From assembly GCA_011056555.1 (NCBI GenBank), contig DSEQ01000008.1, positions 24,793 through 88,792 on the forward strand: DNA of 64,000 nt, given 5' to 3'. The stretch is from Candidatus Zixiibacteriota bacterium (GTDB lineage: Bacteria; Zixibacteria; MSB-5A5; JAABVY01). This document shows positions 8,961 to 17,534 of the stretch, one piece after another (the first letter of the stretch is position 1; each line of letters starts with the position of its first letter). Made by a program: the position numbers and the translations under genes. The notes under the pieces are model-generated. The model worked only from the letters and a program-made list of their open reading frames with translations. It did no database searches and was not told the origin of the DNA.

Positions 8961-9644
8961 TTAACAGTCTCCGTCTTTAGTTTGTCTGACCGGCATGGTC
9001 AAGATAAATAAAAATTTACTGTCCTCTTTTCTGGATTGCAGATTCCAGCCCTGAGCTGCTGCCAGCTCTGTGACCAGCTCAAGTTCATCCCGCTCAGGTC
9101 CCTGATCCGGTATATCTGAGCAGGTCACATTTATACTATAACAGTCAGCCTGCTTTTGTACTCCAAGACTGACGGTTGCACCTTCCTCACCGGAGTTTAA
9201 AAGCATCCGGCCGCATCTGAATATCAAATGCTGAAGCTCAAAAGGGCTGGCGGTACAGCGCAGCTCCGCCGGGGAAGGCTCGAAGCTGAGATTAATTCTT
9301 TTCATATCAGCCAGCCTTTGCATGAGCCCGATAAGGTTCCGAAAAGTCTCGTTTAAATCGAATTCGATCAGGTCATAGTCCGCAGAATGCGCAAATTTAT
9401 TGAGCCTCTTAATTATCTTTTCACCGCGGCTCACCTGTTTGGAAAAGCGCTCATGCAGACTTTCGAGCCTCTCGCTTTCGATTACCTGTCCCTGATCCGC
9501 AGAATACCTCATATCATCCAGCAAACCGGTCAATTCATTGATGATCGCAATGACATTCATTATTTCATGGGTGACGCTGGCGGTTATCGATCCAAAAAAT
9601 GCCAGACTTTGGGCTCTTGAGTCCGGTTGATCCGTGCTGCTCAT
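8961..9644 (-). CDS. Histidine-kinase-like protein with degenerate ATPase domain
   Basis: About 227 residues. The start at 9644 leaves a 7-bp gap to the receiver gene upstream; an ATG at 9668 would overlap it. An H-box is present (SVTHEIMNVIAIINE), followed by a long dimerisation helix pair, so the HisKA-like part seems intact. The part where the HATPase domain should be has lost the N box (QHLIFRCGRMLL instead of an N-containing helix), and no DxGxG or GxGL motif is visible. It therefore probably cannot bind ATP and may act as a phosphotransfer or scaffold partner for the single receivers on each side. No membrane segment is seen. Confidence 0.7.
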   Translation of the reverse strand: MSSTDQPDSRAQSLAFFGSITASVTHEIMNVIAIINELTGLLDDMRYSADQGQVIESERLESLHERFSKQVSRGEKIIKRLNKFAHSADYDLIEFDLNETFRNLIGLMQRLADMKRINLSFEPSPAELRCTASPFELQHLIFRCGRMLLNSGEEGATVSLGVQKQADCYSINVTCSDIPDQGPERDELELVTELAAAQGWNLQSRKEDSKFLFILTMPVRQTKDGDC

Positions 9645-9651
9645 GATACTG

Positions 9652-10023
9652 CTACTCTCTAATCCCAACTGCGGTTTTGATCTTGTCTGTCAGGAGGTCG
9701 ATATTGATCGGTTTTACCATATAGTCGAAGGCTCCCTCGGCCATGCCCCGTTCTCCCTCCTCAGTCGAACCGTGCCCGGTCATCAGTATGATTTTAATAT
9801 CCGGCTGCAATTTCAGCATCATCTTCATAACCTCGATACCGTTAATCTCCGGCATTTTAACGTCTATGACCGCCACATTGTAGCTTTTCTGTCCTATTTT
9901 CTTAATAGCATCGGCTCCGCTCAGAACCGCATCGGCATGATAGCCTCGGAATTCAAGCCGATCGGCGAGGGTGGAGACCAGTTCCTCTTCATCATCGACC
10001 AGTAAAATGTGCAGATCAGCCAT
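9652..10023 (-). CDS. Single-domain response regulator (receiver)
   Basis: 123 residues, receiver only. LLVDDEEEL at the N terminus gives the acidic pair. VIDVKMPEINGIEVM carries the phospho-acceptor Asp, ILMTGHGS the Thr and YMVKPINI the Lys. Its start is 2 bp from the stop of the Cache histidine kinase upstream, so the two are translationally close and it is the likely partner. No DNA-binding or enzymatic output is present. Confidence 0.9.
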   Translation of the reverse strand: MADLHILLVDDEEELVSTLADRLEFRGYHADAVLSGADAIKKIGQKSYNVAVIDVKMPEINGIEVMKMMLKLQPDIKIILMTGHGSTEEGERGMAEGAFDYMVKPINIDLLTDKIKTAVGIRE

Positions 10024-10025
10024 AT

Positions 10026-11756
10026 TTACTCCTCGGCAAAAGATGCCTCGATTGGAAGTGTGACAGTGAAAGTTGTCCCTTCACCCAATTCGCTTGTGGC
10101 GCGGATCTGCCCGCCCAGTTTCTGCACGATCCCGTATGTAATCGACAGACCCAGTCCCGTGCCATGCTCTTTCTTGGTGCTGAAAAATGGTTCGAAGATT
10201 CGCTCCAGGTCCGGCTTTGAGATTCCGCGTCCTGTATCTCTTATTGTAACATCAATTTTATTGTCTTTTCGTAATTCGATGTCAATATCTATCTTGCCCC
10301 CCTCCGAGATTGCATCGATGGCATTATTTAAGATATTTAGAAAGACCTGCTGGAGTTGTCCCCTGTCACTTCTAATTCCGGGAAGATTCTCTGGAAAATT
10401 TGTATTGATCTTTATATTGCGATGGAGAGCTTCCTTTTCCAAAAATCCAAGCACCTCGGTGATCAATTCCCGTAGATCCAGTGTTTCAATTTTTGTCTCC
10501 ATCCGCTTGGCGAAGCCAAGAAGCCGATGGGTAATTCGGCTGCAGCGCTCCACATTTCTGAGTATGGAGTTTACGCTTTTAGTGACTTTCTCACGCATCG
10601 GAAAATCATTTGACACCGAGAGTACATCATTTACCATACCGGCATTTTCATTTATAATTGCCAGCGGGTTATTAATCTCATGGGATACTCCCGCGGCGAG
10701 CCTGCCGATAGAAGCCATCTTGTTGGTGTATTCAACCTGGTGCAGAACTTTACAACGATGCATGTCCGCCTCACGGATTTTGTCAACCATATGAGAAGAG
10801 CCCCAGATAACCACGATCAGGATCAGGATTATGCTGATTCCCAAAAACCAGATAAGATTGTTGCGCAGTGTCAGCCAATTCTGCATGAATGCTTCCGGCT
10901 GGATTACCTCTATCAGGATGAAGGGCGAATTTTCTATGAACGCATAGCCCAAAATATATAAATTACGGGCCGAATCCTTTTGCTCCACCACCTCGCTATG
11001 CGGAGAGTACGGAGGTACCGGAATCGGTGATTTTTCCAGGATAGCTCCATGGTCATTTGAGGGGGTCTGCAGGATTCCGGCTTTATTGATCAGAAAAGCG
11101 TCGCTTGTGGGACGAAGAATTTGAGACACGATCTTGCGATACAGCATATCACTGTCGATCGTGGCTCGCAGAACATAGTAATCCCCTTCTGTCTTCTCGT
11201 GAAGGACTGCGATCACAAAATGCGGCAGGTCGCGGTAGCCCAGGAAGACATCGCTAACATAAACGCCCTTTATGCTGACCTCATGAAACCAGTCCTGGTC
11301 ACTATAATTCTTGCCCTCCAGTTTATATGGCCCCACGTAGGCCACCTGGTTACCTCTCGAGTCGATCAGGCTGAGATCGACGAAACCGTCGATTGATTCC
11401 TTCAGATGCCTGAGAGTGTTGGCCAATTTATCATGATCATAAAGCTCCTCGTAGTTTTTTTCTTTGCTGATCAGGTCCAGTGCGGCCCGGCGCTCCTCGA
11501 TGAATGATTCCAGCGAGCGCTTGGTATTGGAGGTCTGCCGGGAAATCGGGTAGATCAAATCGGCTTTCAGAGCTTTTTGATATTGATGGGAGTTGATGAT
11601 TGTCATGATTATCAGGGGGGTGATGGCAACCAGCGCGGTCAGCAGAATCGAATACCTTTTCAAACGGCGATAACGAAAGCGCCCTTCTTGAAAAAAATCA
11701 TCTTCGTCGGATGAGTAATCCAGGTCCTTTTTGTGCCATTCCTCGGAAAGTTTCAT
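10026..11756 (-). CDS. Membrane sensor histidine kinase with Cache-type sensor
   Basis: 576 residues. Two membrane helices (about 36-56 and 292-315) enclose a periplasmic region of about 230 residues with Cache features (LSLIDSRGNQVAYVGPY, YSDQDWFHEV, VFLGYRDLPHFVIAV). A HisKA domain has the H-box GVSHEINNPLAIINENAG (about 355). The HATPase_c domain has QQVFLNILNNAIDA (N box), DTGRGI (G1) and GTGLGLSI (G2). It is a complete kinase, autophosphorylating in response to an extracytoplasmic ligand. It sits between the CK-like/receiver fusion and a receiver, all on one strand. Confidence 0.92.
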   Translation of the reverse strand: MKLSEEWHKKDLDYSSDEDDFFQEGRFRYRRLKRYSILLTALVAITPLIIMTIINSHQYQKALKADLIYPISRQTSNTKRSLESFIEERRAALDLISKEKNYEELYDHDKLANTLRHLKESIDGFVDLSLIDSRGNQVAYVGPYKLEGKNYSDQDWFHEVSIKGVYVSDVFLGYRDLPHFVIAVLHEKTEGDYYVLRATIDSDMLYRKIVSQILRPTSDAFLINKAGILQTPSNDHGAILEKSPIPVPPYSPHSEVVEQKDSARNLYILGYAFIENSPFILIEVIQPEAFMQNWLTLRNNLIWFLGISIILILIVVIWGSSHMVDKIREADMHRCKVLHQVEYTNKMASIGRLAAGVSHEINNPLAIINENAGMVNDVLSVSNDFPMREKVTKSVNSILRNVERCSRITHRLLGFAKRMETKIETLDLRELITEVLGFLEKEALHRNIKINTNFPENLPGIRSDRGQLQQVFLNILNNAIDAISEGGKIDIDIELRKDNKIDVTIRDTGRGISKPDLERIFEPFFSTKKEHGTGLGLSITYGIVQKLGGQIRATSELGEGTTFTVTLPIEASFAEE

Positions 11757-11840
11757 ACCACACTCAAAATCGAATTTAGAAGCACTTCCTTGACTCGAAG
11801 GCTCCTCAGGGAATCTTAGAATACTACGAAATCAAAAGCA

Positions 11841-13070
11841 TTATTCCGTAGTTTCATCAGATTGCTTTGACAGGTTTACTTTTGCGTAAGCCTTTTTCAT
11901 TGTCTCTGCCAGAACATCTATATCAACCGGTTTTTCGAGATATGCAAAAGCACCCAGTTCCAGGGCGCGCTGCCTCTCCCGTTCCGAACCATGCCCGGTC
12001 AAAATGATAATTTCCGTTTCGGGATGATCCCGCTTGGTGCGGCGCAAGACCTCTATCCCGTCAATCCCGGGCATCTTCAGGTCCAGTACCATTACCTCGG
12101 GTGCATCCTTTTCCACGACCGATAATGCCTCTTCGCCATTATAGGCTACAGACGACTTTATCTGGCGGCTCTGGAGCCTTTCCGAAAGGGTCTGCACAAA
12201 TTCCACCTCATCGTCAACAAGCAAGGTCTTTTTGGGCACACCCAGCTCGACAGGGGGATAGGTCGCAGGCATTCTGAATTTGGGGCCGATTTTGAACTCG
12301 ACCTCCTCAACACCCGGGACCTTTTTGGCTATCTTACGTAGCTCGTCCTTATGATGCTCAAGACGCATTACATATTTTTTCAGTGTTATAATTATTTTAC
12401 CGTTTTCGGCTGAAACATCGACATTTTGCTTTTTCTCCACCATGAGGAGCTTAACCTGTGCCGCCAGAATGAAATCCTCTATAGCCTTTTTCGATTCGGG
12501 CGTGGTCTTGACAACATCCTTCCGGGCATTCTCGATTATCAGTGCCACAGCATCATTTACCTTTAAGGTATGCATGGGCAAAATTATATCATGCAGAGAT
12601 TCATCCCAGGGCACTACATTATAGAGGTAATTGGTCCAGTTCAGCCGCTGATCATCATCTTTTTTTATGATCGCCTCTGCCTTGTCTTCGGAAATATCCT
12701 CTATCTCGCGGGCTCGTTTGACTCGATACGCGCTATCGGCCACAAGGCAAACGCGTAATATATGAGAAATTTCCTTAGGCAGCAAGAGCCCGGCATATCC
12801 CAGATATACCAGATTGTCCTTGCTCGCCATCTTTGCCGCTGCAACCCTGACATATGCAACATTGCGGTCTCTGTCCTCGAGAATTTTGCCCAGCAGGGAG
12901 GAAGAGCCGGTTATAGAGGCCATCAGTTTGTCTTTTGAAATTGAATACTCATCCGCCGCCATCTCCAGCACCTCGGATGATACAAAGCGATAGCCCAGCT
13001 TCTCGGCCAGCAGTTTGGCAATCTCCTCACCGTGGCAATAGGAAGCGCTGAATATTGTAATGACTGACAT
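11841..13070 (-). CDS. Cytidylate-kinase-like domain fused to a receiver domain
   Basis: 409 residues. Residues 1-190 match the cytidylate-kinase-like family pattern (VITIFSASYCHGEEIAKLL, then KLGYRFVSSEVL). The usual glycine-rich GSGG P-loop is replaced by SYCHGEE, so nucleotide kinase activity is doubtful. Residues ~215-265 look like a BON-like fold (VSAENGKIIITLKKY). Residues ~280-400 are a receiver with LLVDDEVEF, phospho-acceptor VLDLKMPG, ILTGHGS and YLEKPVDI. It is the first gene of the signalling run, 84 bp before the Cache kinase. It may be a stress or ligand sensor acting as a response regulator; the output is unknown. Confidence 0.8.
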   Translation of the reverse strand: MSVITIFSASYCHGEEIAKLLAEKLGYRFVSSEVLEMAADEYSISKDKLMASITGSSSLLGKILEDRDRNVAYVRVAAAKMASKDNLVYLGYAGLLLPKEISHILRVCLVADSAYRVKRAREIEDISEDKAEAIIKKDDDQRLNWTNYLYNVVPWDESLHDIILPMHTLKVNDAVALIIENARKDVVKTTPESKKAIEDFILAAQVKLLMVEKKQNVDVSAENGKIIITLKKYVMRLEHHKDELRKIAKKVPGVEEVEFKIGPKFRMPATYPPVELGVPKKTLLVDDEVEFVQTLSERLQSRQIKSSVAYNGEEALSVVEKDAPEVMVLDLKMPGIDGIEVLRRTKRDHPETEIIILTGHGSERERQRALELGAFAYLEKPVDIDVLAETMKKAYAKVNLSKQSDETTE

Positions 13071-13582
13071 TGGATCTCCTGAATTTAAACCGCGGCAGAA
13101 CCGTCAAAAATATATAATGTTTCAAATAATGCATCTTTTAAAATAAATGCAAGTTCATTTTGGTAATATAGGGCCTGAAATCTGTATGTAAACAGGCATG
13201 AGTCCTAAATTTGCGCGATGCTTACTCGAAAATTGCTTTGCTCCAACCGACACAAGAAGCGAAAGCAATGTATCAATCAAAACGGCCGCTTCAGGGGAGA
13301 GTAAAGCAGGCGCCGGGGGAAGGTTAGCTGTCAAAGACTGGATAAAGCTCGAGTACGGTTGAATTACTTGATGCGTGTTGTCCCGCTAAAGGTAATGTAG
13401 AGAAAAAAGGTAAGAATTAATGTGATTCGTTCATTAAGTGATATTCTATAACCCTATGTGTCGGAACCTGTTAAATAAAATTTAAATACTTGGCCACAAA
13501 TAGGACTTGACTTATCTCGTTTTATTTTTATAATCATTAATAATTATTCCTTGTCAAGAAAACGGGTAATTTCAGGTGCTCT
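13071..13582. other. Intergenic region between divergent signalling operons
   Basis: No gene seen in 512 bp. It contains a hairpin (ATTGCTTT with AAAGCAAT, about 13233-13271), an AT-rich stretch, and a promoter for the kinase gene on the right. Confidence 0.5.
13507..13534 (+). promoter_or_regulatory. Strong sigma-70-type promoter
   Basis: TTGACT (13507-13512), 16-bp spacer, perfect TATAAT (13529-13534). It is about 48 bp before the start of the Ser/Thr kinase gene at 13583. Confidence 0.7.
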
Positions 13583-15904
13583 ATGACTCAATCCGATAAA
13601 TTTGGAAACTCCGACCCGAACCAAAAAAATGATCGCCCAAGCGATGATAAAACAGAAACAGCCGGGCATACTGATTTCGGAAACAGGGCTAAGCTCCCTG
13701 CCAAGATAGGTCAGTATGTTATCAAGCGGGTCATCGCTTCCGGGGGGATGGGAACAGTCTATGAGGCGCTGCAGGAGAATCCGCGTCGACCTGTAGCCGT
13801 CAAAGTCATCAAAGATGCTTTCACAAATGAAAATGCGATCCAGCGACTGGAATATGAAGCACAGCTTCTGGCGCGCCTGCGCCATCCCGGCATTGCGCAA
13901 ATCTATGAAACCGGCTCTTATAATGACGGGGGCAATCAAATTCCTTTCTTCGCAATGGAATATATTCCCAATGCACGATCCATCACGGTTTATGCCGCCG
14001 ACAAGAAACTCAGCATAAAAGATCGCTTGAGATTATTTCTGCAGGTGTGCGACGCCGTTCATCATGGCCATCAACGCGGCATAGTCCATCGCGATCTCAA
14101 GCCATCCAATATTCTGGTCGATTCCAGCGGCCGCATAAAAATTATTGATTTCGGGGTCGCGCGCGCCACCGACGCCGATATGAGACAGGCTGCATCCCAT
14201 ACAAAAGTCGGTCAGATTGTAGGTTCCATTCAGTACATGAGTCCCGAGCAGTTTGATGCTGATCCCCATGATATTGATACTCGAAGCGATATTTATGCGC
14301 TGGGCCTGATACTATACGAATTACTTTCGGAGGCGTTGCCTTATGAATGCAGCTCTGATAGAATATTCGATTTTGCATCCGAGGTGCGTGAAGGAAAGTT
14401 GACGCCATTGAGGGCCAGGAATAAGTCATTGAAAGGGGAAATCGAAGCTATCGTTCACAAGGCTCTTAAGAGAAACAGGGAAGAACGTTATCAATCTGCT
14501 TATGGCCTGGAATCAGATATAAAGCGCTATCTTGCGGGGGATGCGATCTCCGCACGAACTCTCGGATTATCTTATCAGTTCAGGGTTTTTGCCCGGAAAA
14601 ACAAAGCGGTAATGGCGCTGTTAGGAAGCGCGTTTGTACTGCTGCTTATTGGTATAATTATTACTACAGCTCTATTCGTCAGAGTGGATCGGGAAAGGCA
14701 GAAGGCTGAGATTGCCACCCAAAAAGCGGCCCGAGGTCAAAAGTTTCTTACTGATCTCCTAACTTCCTCGTTTCCCTCAGGCTTTGGCGATGATTATTCC
14801 GTCGTGGATATTCTGGATCATGCCAGCGAGAAACTTTACGATGCTTTTCCTGACGATCCTGAATTGGAGTGGAATTTGCGCAGCTCAATTGGACATGCCT
14901 ATTTAAATTTGGATCATTATAGACAGAGCGAAGAGGAGTTTCTGCGCGCTTATGAATTGATAAAAAGCATATATGACGTTACCCATGATAAAACTTTAGA
15001 GACACTTGAACAGCTTTCACTTGTCTACTCCATACTCGGTGATGAGAGATCGAAATTAGAGATACTGCGGACCTATACAAATGCGATTATTGAACGCTAT
15101 GGCGAGGATTCTCCCCAGGCTTCCTCCGGCAGGTATAGTCTGGCCGCAATACTCGAAAGCAATGGACTGATATCTGAAGCCAGGCAGATGGCGGAAAAAG
15201 CATGGATTAGTTTCAAGAAAAGCTCCGGTCCTGATGGCGGCAGCACACTATTTGCTCAAATTAGATATGCCTGGCTTCTAATGAAATCCGATGATATGGA
15301 AAAAGCCTTCCAGATTGCTCATGACGCTTTCGACCGCGCCAGACGTTCGTATGATATTACTCATAGCGTTTATAAGAATGTACAAAGCTGTCTGGCAGGC
15401 TTATATATCGCGGAGGCAAAAATAGACTCCGCTCGGATTTTGTATGGTGACAGGAGGATACCGGAAGATTTTGGGGTTGAATTATCTTTTCAAGGGGATT
15501 TGGACCTAAATGAAAAACCGTTTCAGCTTCTAGTTTTCTTTGAGGCCTGGTGCCCATTTTCTAAGCATGCTATGACCGAGTTAGGGCGGGTGGACATCCA
15601 TTACAGCGAAATCGGCCTGGATATATATGGCTTCACAAAGGTCACAAAAAATCTGAAAGATGAAGACATCTATCCCTACCTGAGCAATCTTGATATAGAT
15701 TTCGCTGTTTTGAAAGAAAATGGGGATTGTGGAAAATATTTTGATGTGTCCGGTTATCCTTCCATCAGGCTCTTGTGCAACGGTTACCTGATCTGGGAAA
15801 AACAATGGTTCACGAGCGATTTCATTTCATCACGAATGCTTAACGGAATTGTTGCCGCCCAAACCTGCTCACCGTTTGTCGCCGATGGTCTGGCCAAGAA
15901 TTGA
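13583..15904 (+). CDS. Transmembrane Ser/Thr kinase with TPR-like region and C-terminal thioredoxin fold
   Basis: 773 residues. PknB-type kinase domain at about 44-318: GGMGTVY loop, AVKVIK lysine (74), HRDLKPSN (169-176), DFG (189-191), and SPEQF activation-segment end. One membrane helix at about 343-366. Residues ~380-625 are helical with TPR-like spacing (IGHAYLNLDHYRQSEEEFLRAYELI), a common partner module in such kinases. The last ~120 residues (about 640-760) form a thioredoxin-like fold: FFEAWCPFSKHAM with a CxxS site, a VLKENGDCGKYF helix and the cis-Pro strand GYPSIRLLCNG. Fusion to a thioredoxin fold is unusual. By topology the TPR and thioredoxin parts lie outside the inner membrane. 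Confidence 0.88.
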   Translation: MTQSDKFGNSDPNQKNDRPSDDKTETAGHTDFGNRAKLPAKIGQYVIKRVIASGGMGTVYEALQENPRRPVAVKVIKDAFTNENAIQRLEYEAQLLARLRHPGIAQIYETGSYNDGGNQIPFFAMEYIPNARSITVYAADKKLSIKDRLRLFLQVCDAVHHGHQRGIVHRDLKPSNILVDSSGRIKIIDFGVARATDADMRQAASHTKVGQIVGSIQYMSPEQFDADPHDIDTRSDIYALGLILYELLSEALPYECSSDRIFDFASEVREGKLTPLRARNKSLKGEIEAIVHKALKRNREERYQSAYGLESDIKRYLAGDAISARTLGLSYQFRVFARKNKAVMALLGSAFVLLLIGIIITTALFVRVDRERQKAEIATQKAARGQKFLTDLLTSSFPSGFGDDYSVVDILDHASEKLYDAFPDDPELEWNLRSSIGHAYLNLDHYRQSEEEFLRAYELIKSIYDVTHDKTLETLEQLSLVYSILGDERSKLEILRTYTNAIIERYGEDSPQASSGRYSLAAILESNGLISEARQMAEKAWISFKKSSGPDGGSTLFAQIRYAWLLMKSDDMEKAFQIAHDAFDRARRSYDITHSVYKNVQSCLAGLYIAEAKIDSARILYGDRRIPEDFGVELSFQGDLDLNEKPFQLLVFFEAWCPFSKHAMTELGRVDIHYSEIGLDIYGFTKVTKNLKDEDIYPYLSNLDIDFAVLKENGDCGKYFDVSGYPSIRLLCNGYLIWEKQWFTSDFISSRMLNGIVAAQTCSPFVADGLAKN

Positions 15905-15960
15905 TCACTGAAAATGTAGAAAGTATGTGAAAAGATGTTCTGATTTTGGGTGAAGCAACA

Positions 15961-15980
15961 GCCCCGGCTTGCACCGGGGC
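15961..15980. terminator. GC-rich hairpin between convergent genes
   Basis: GCCCCGG (15961-15967) pairs with CCGGGGC (15974-15980). It lies between the convergent kinase and dehydrogenase stops. No T run follows, so terminator activity is likely but not sure. Confidence 0.45.
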
Positions 15981-16005
15981 AGCCAATCTTCAATCAGAAT
16001 CGACA

Positions 16006-17247
16006 TCACTTTTTCTTCAGATTAGACACCTCAAGTATCCGGATATTCCGTTTTTTGAGTTCTTTCATGAACCAGTTGTATATCTTCCCCTTGATACAGT
16101 CTTCCGGCGGCACGATACCCCGCTCTTTGATTTCTCCATTGAGGATGAGCCGCAAGGCGAGCGCCACCGGAAAGCCGGTCACGCGAGCCATGGATGAGAT
16201 GTTGTTTTTGGTGTCGGCCACATCCCACATAAAGTATTCAATCTTGACATTCTTCCCGCCTTTTTTACCGGTCAAAGTGTTATACATAACACAGACATCG
16301 GTTTCTCCTTCGCTGGCTCTGAGACGGGGAGTGATCAATGAAAGCAGGAATTCTCTGGGTGCGATCTTGCTGCCATTGAAAACTACCGGCTCGACATCGA
16401 GCAGGCCACATTCCTTGAGGGTATACACGCCCTGCCAGTGGCCGGGCCACCTTACCGTTTTCTCTGCAAATTCCCGCAGTTTCGGCCTGGTATAGATGAA
16501 GCTCGGCATTCCGGGAGTAACTGCACATTCAAGAATCTCATTCTTGCCAAGCTTATCGAATTTGAAGCTCTCCAGGTCACCGGCGGCATCAACCTCGACA
16601 ACTTTGCCGTTCTTAATAACTTTCAGCTTTATCATATATTCCCGGAGCACATGCTCGAAGGCCCAGGTAATCATGTAGCGGAGGGGATGGTTGGCTGCCG
16701 CTTTCTTGGAAGGAATTCCACCCACACGCGCGATTGCCTTTTCGGCCTTGTCGATCTGCCGGATACCCTCACCCAGGGTAACATTACTCAGTCCCGGGGC
16801 GAATCCCATGCCATCTATAAAGGTGACGCCGTTCTCAACAGCGGTCTCGTGAATCCAGTCGCCATACTGGTCGAGTGTCATACCCGCCGGAACCTCCAGA
16901 CCTTCGGTTTCATACGCATCGGGACGGCGATGATATTCCTCGAGCATATCGACAATGCTCAAGCCGGTTTCGACCGCGGAATGCACGACTTTGTAGCTGG
17001 TTTTTCTGTCGGGCATTGCTATCGCGCCTGCATCATATTTGCGCATCAAGGCCGAGAGCGCAGTCTTATCGTTGACATCGACAACATGCGCTTTGATCTT
17101 TTTGCTGCCGATCCACTGTTTGGTCTTTTCCAGCGCTTCAAGCCTGCGGCCGGTGATTCCCACCGCTTCAATCTTATCGTCTTTTGCAAGATCCCAGGCG
17201 ACGGCAGAGCCTACCTTGCCTGAACCTCCAAACACCAATGCTTTCAT
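16006..17247 (-). CDS. Saccharopine dehydrogenase family protein
   Basis: 413 residues. N-terminal Rossmann motif VFGGSGKVGSAVAWDL (GxGxxG at 7-13), a typical ITGRRLEALEK strand-helix and VDVNDKTALSALM. The mid-protein DGMGFAPGLSNV and C-terminal substrate-domain pattern match saccharopine dehydrogenase-like or lysine-ketoglutarate-reductase-like enzymes, and the length fits. The substrate may be an amino-acid adduct but is not determined by sequence. AAGGAGAT lies just before the start. It is monocistronic and convergent to the kinase gene. Confidence 0.85.
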   Translation of the reverse strand: MKALVFGGSGKVGSAVAWDLAKDDKIEAVGITGRRLEALEKTKQWIGSKKIKAHVVDVNDKTALSALMRKYDAGAIAMPDRKTSYKVVHSAVETGLSIVDMLEEYHRRPDAYETEGLEVPAGMTLDQYGDWIHETAVENGVTFIDGMGFAPGLSNVTLGEGIRQIDKAEKAIARVGGIPSKKAAANHPLRYMITWAFEHVLREYMIKLKVIKNGKVVEVDAAGDLESFKFDKLGKNEILECAVTPGMPSFIYTRPKLREFAEKTVRWPGHWQGVYTLKECGLLDVEPVVFNGSKIAPREFLLSLITPRLRASEGETDVCVMYNTLTGKKGGKNVKIEYFMWDVADTKNNISSMARVTGFPVALALRLILNGEIKERGIVPPEDCIKGKIYNWFMKELKKRNIRILEVSNLKKK

Positions 17248-17534
17248 ATTTTATCTCCTTCTGGCCATAAACCTGATTTCTGTAAAGCTGTTAAAATTGT
17301 AATAATATGGATAAAAATATACATAAACCTGGCAAGCCGCAATGATAAACTGCAAGAGTCTAAAGAAGTACAGGCGTGTTCAGCAAGGTGTGGATTTGGT
17401 CCGGGATATGCATCTTGAGAGCTTTTATTTTTACAACACCTTATGATTGATTGATCATGCGGGTCTCATGACAGTTCAGGCGGAAGTCGCAACTGTATAT
17501 CTCGAATCCCCCCTGTGGATTAGTACATTCCGGC

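Noticed and set aside
10009..10794. 261-residue plus-strand frame
   Set aside because: It is antisense to a complete histidine kinase and has the composition of a shadow frame.
13233..13330. Reverse-orientation copy of the dispersed repeat
   Set aside because: CTCCAACCGAC and GGGGAGAGT occur in a suitable order, but the spacing is shorter and the flanking blocks do not match, so it is probably chance.
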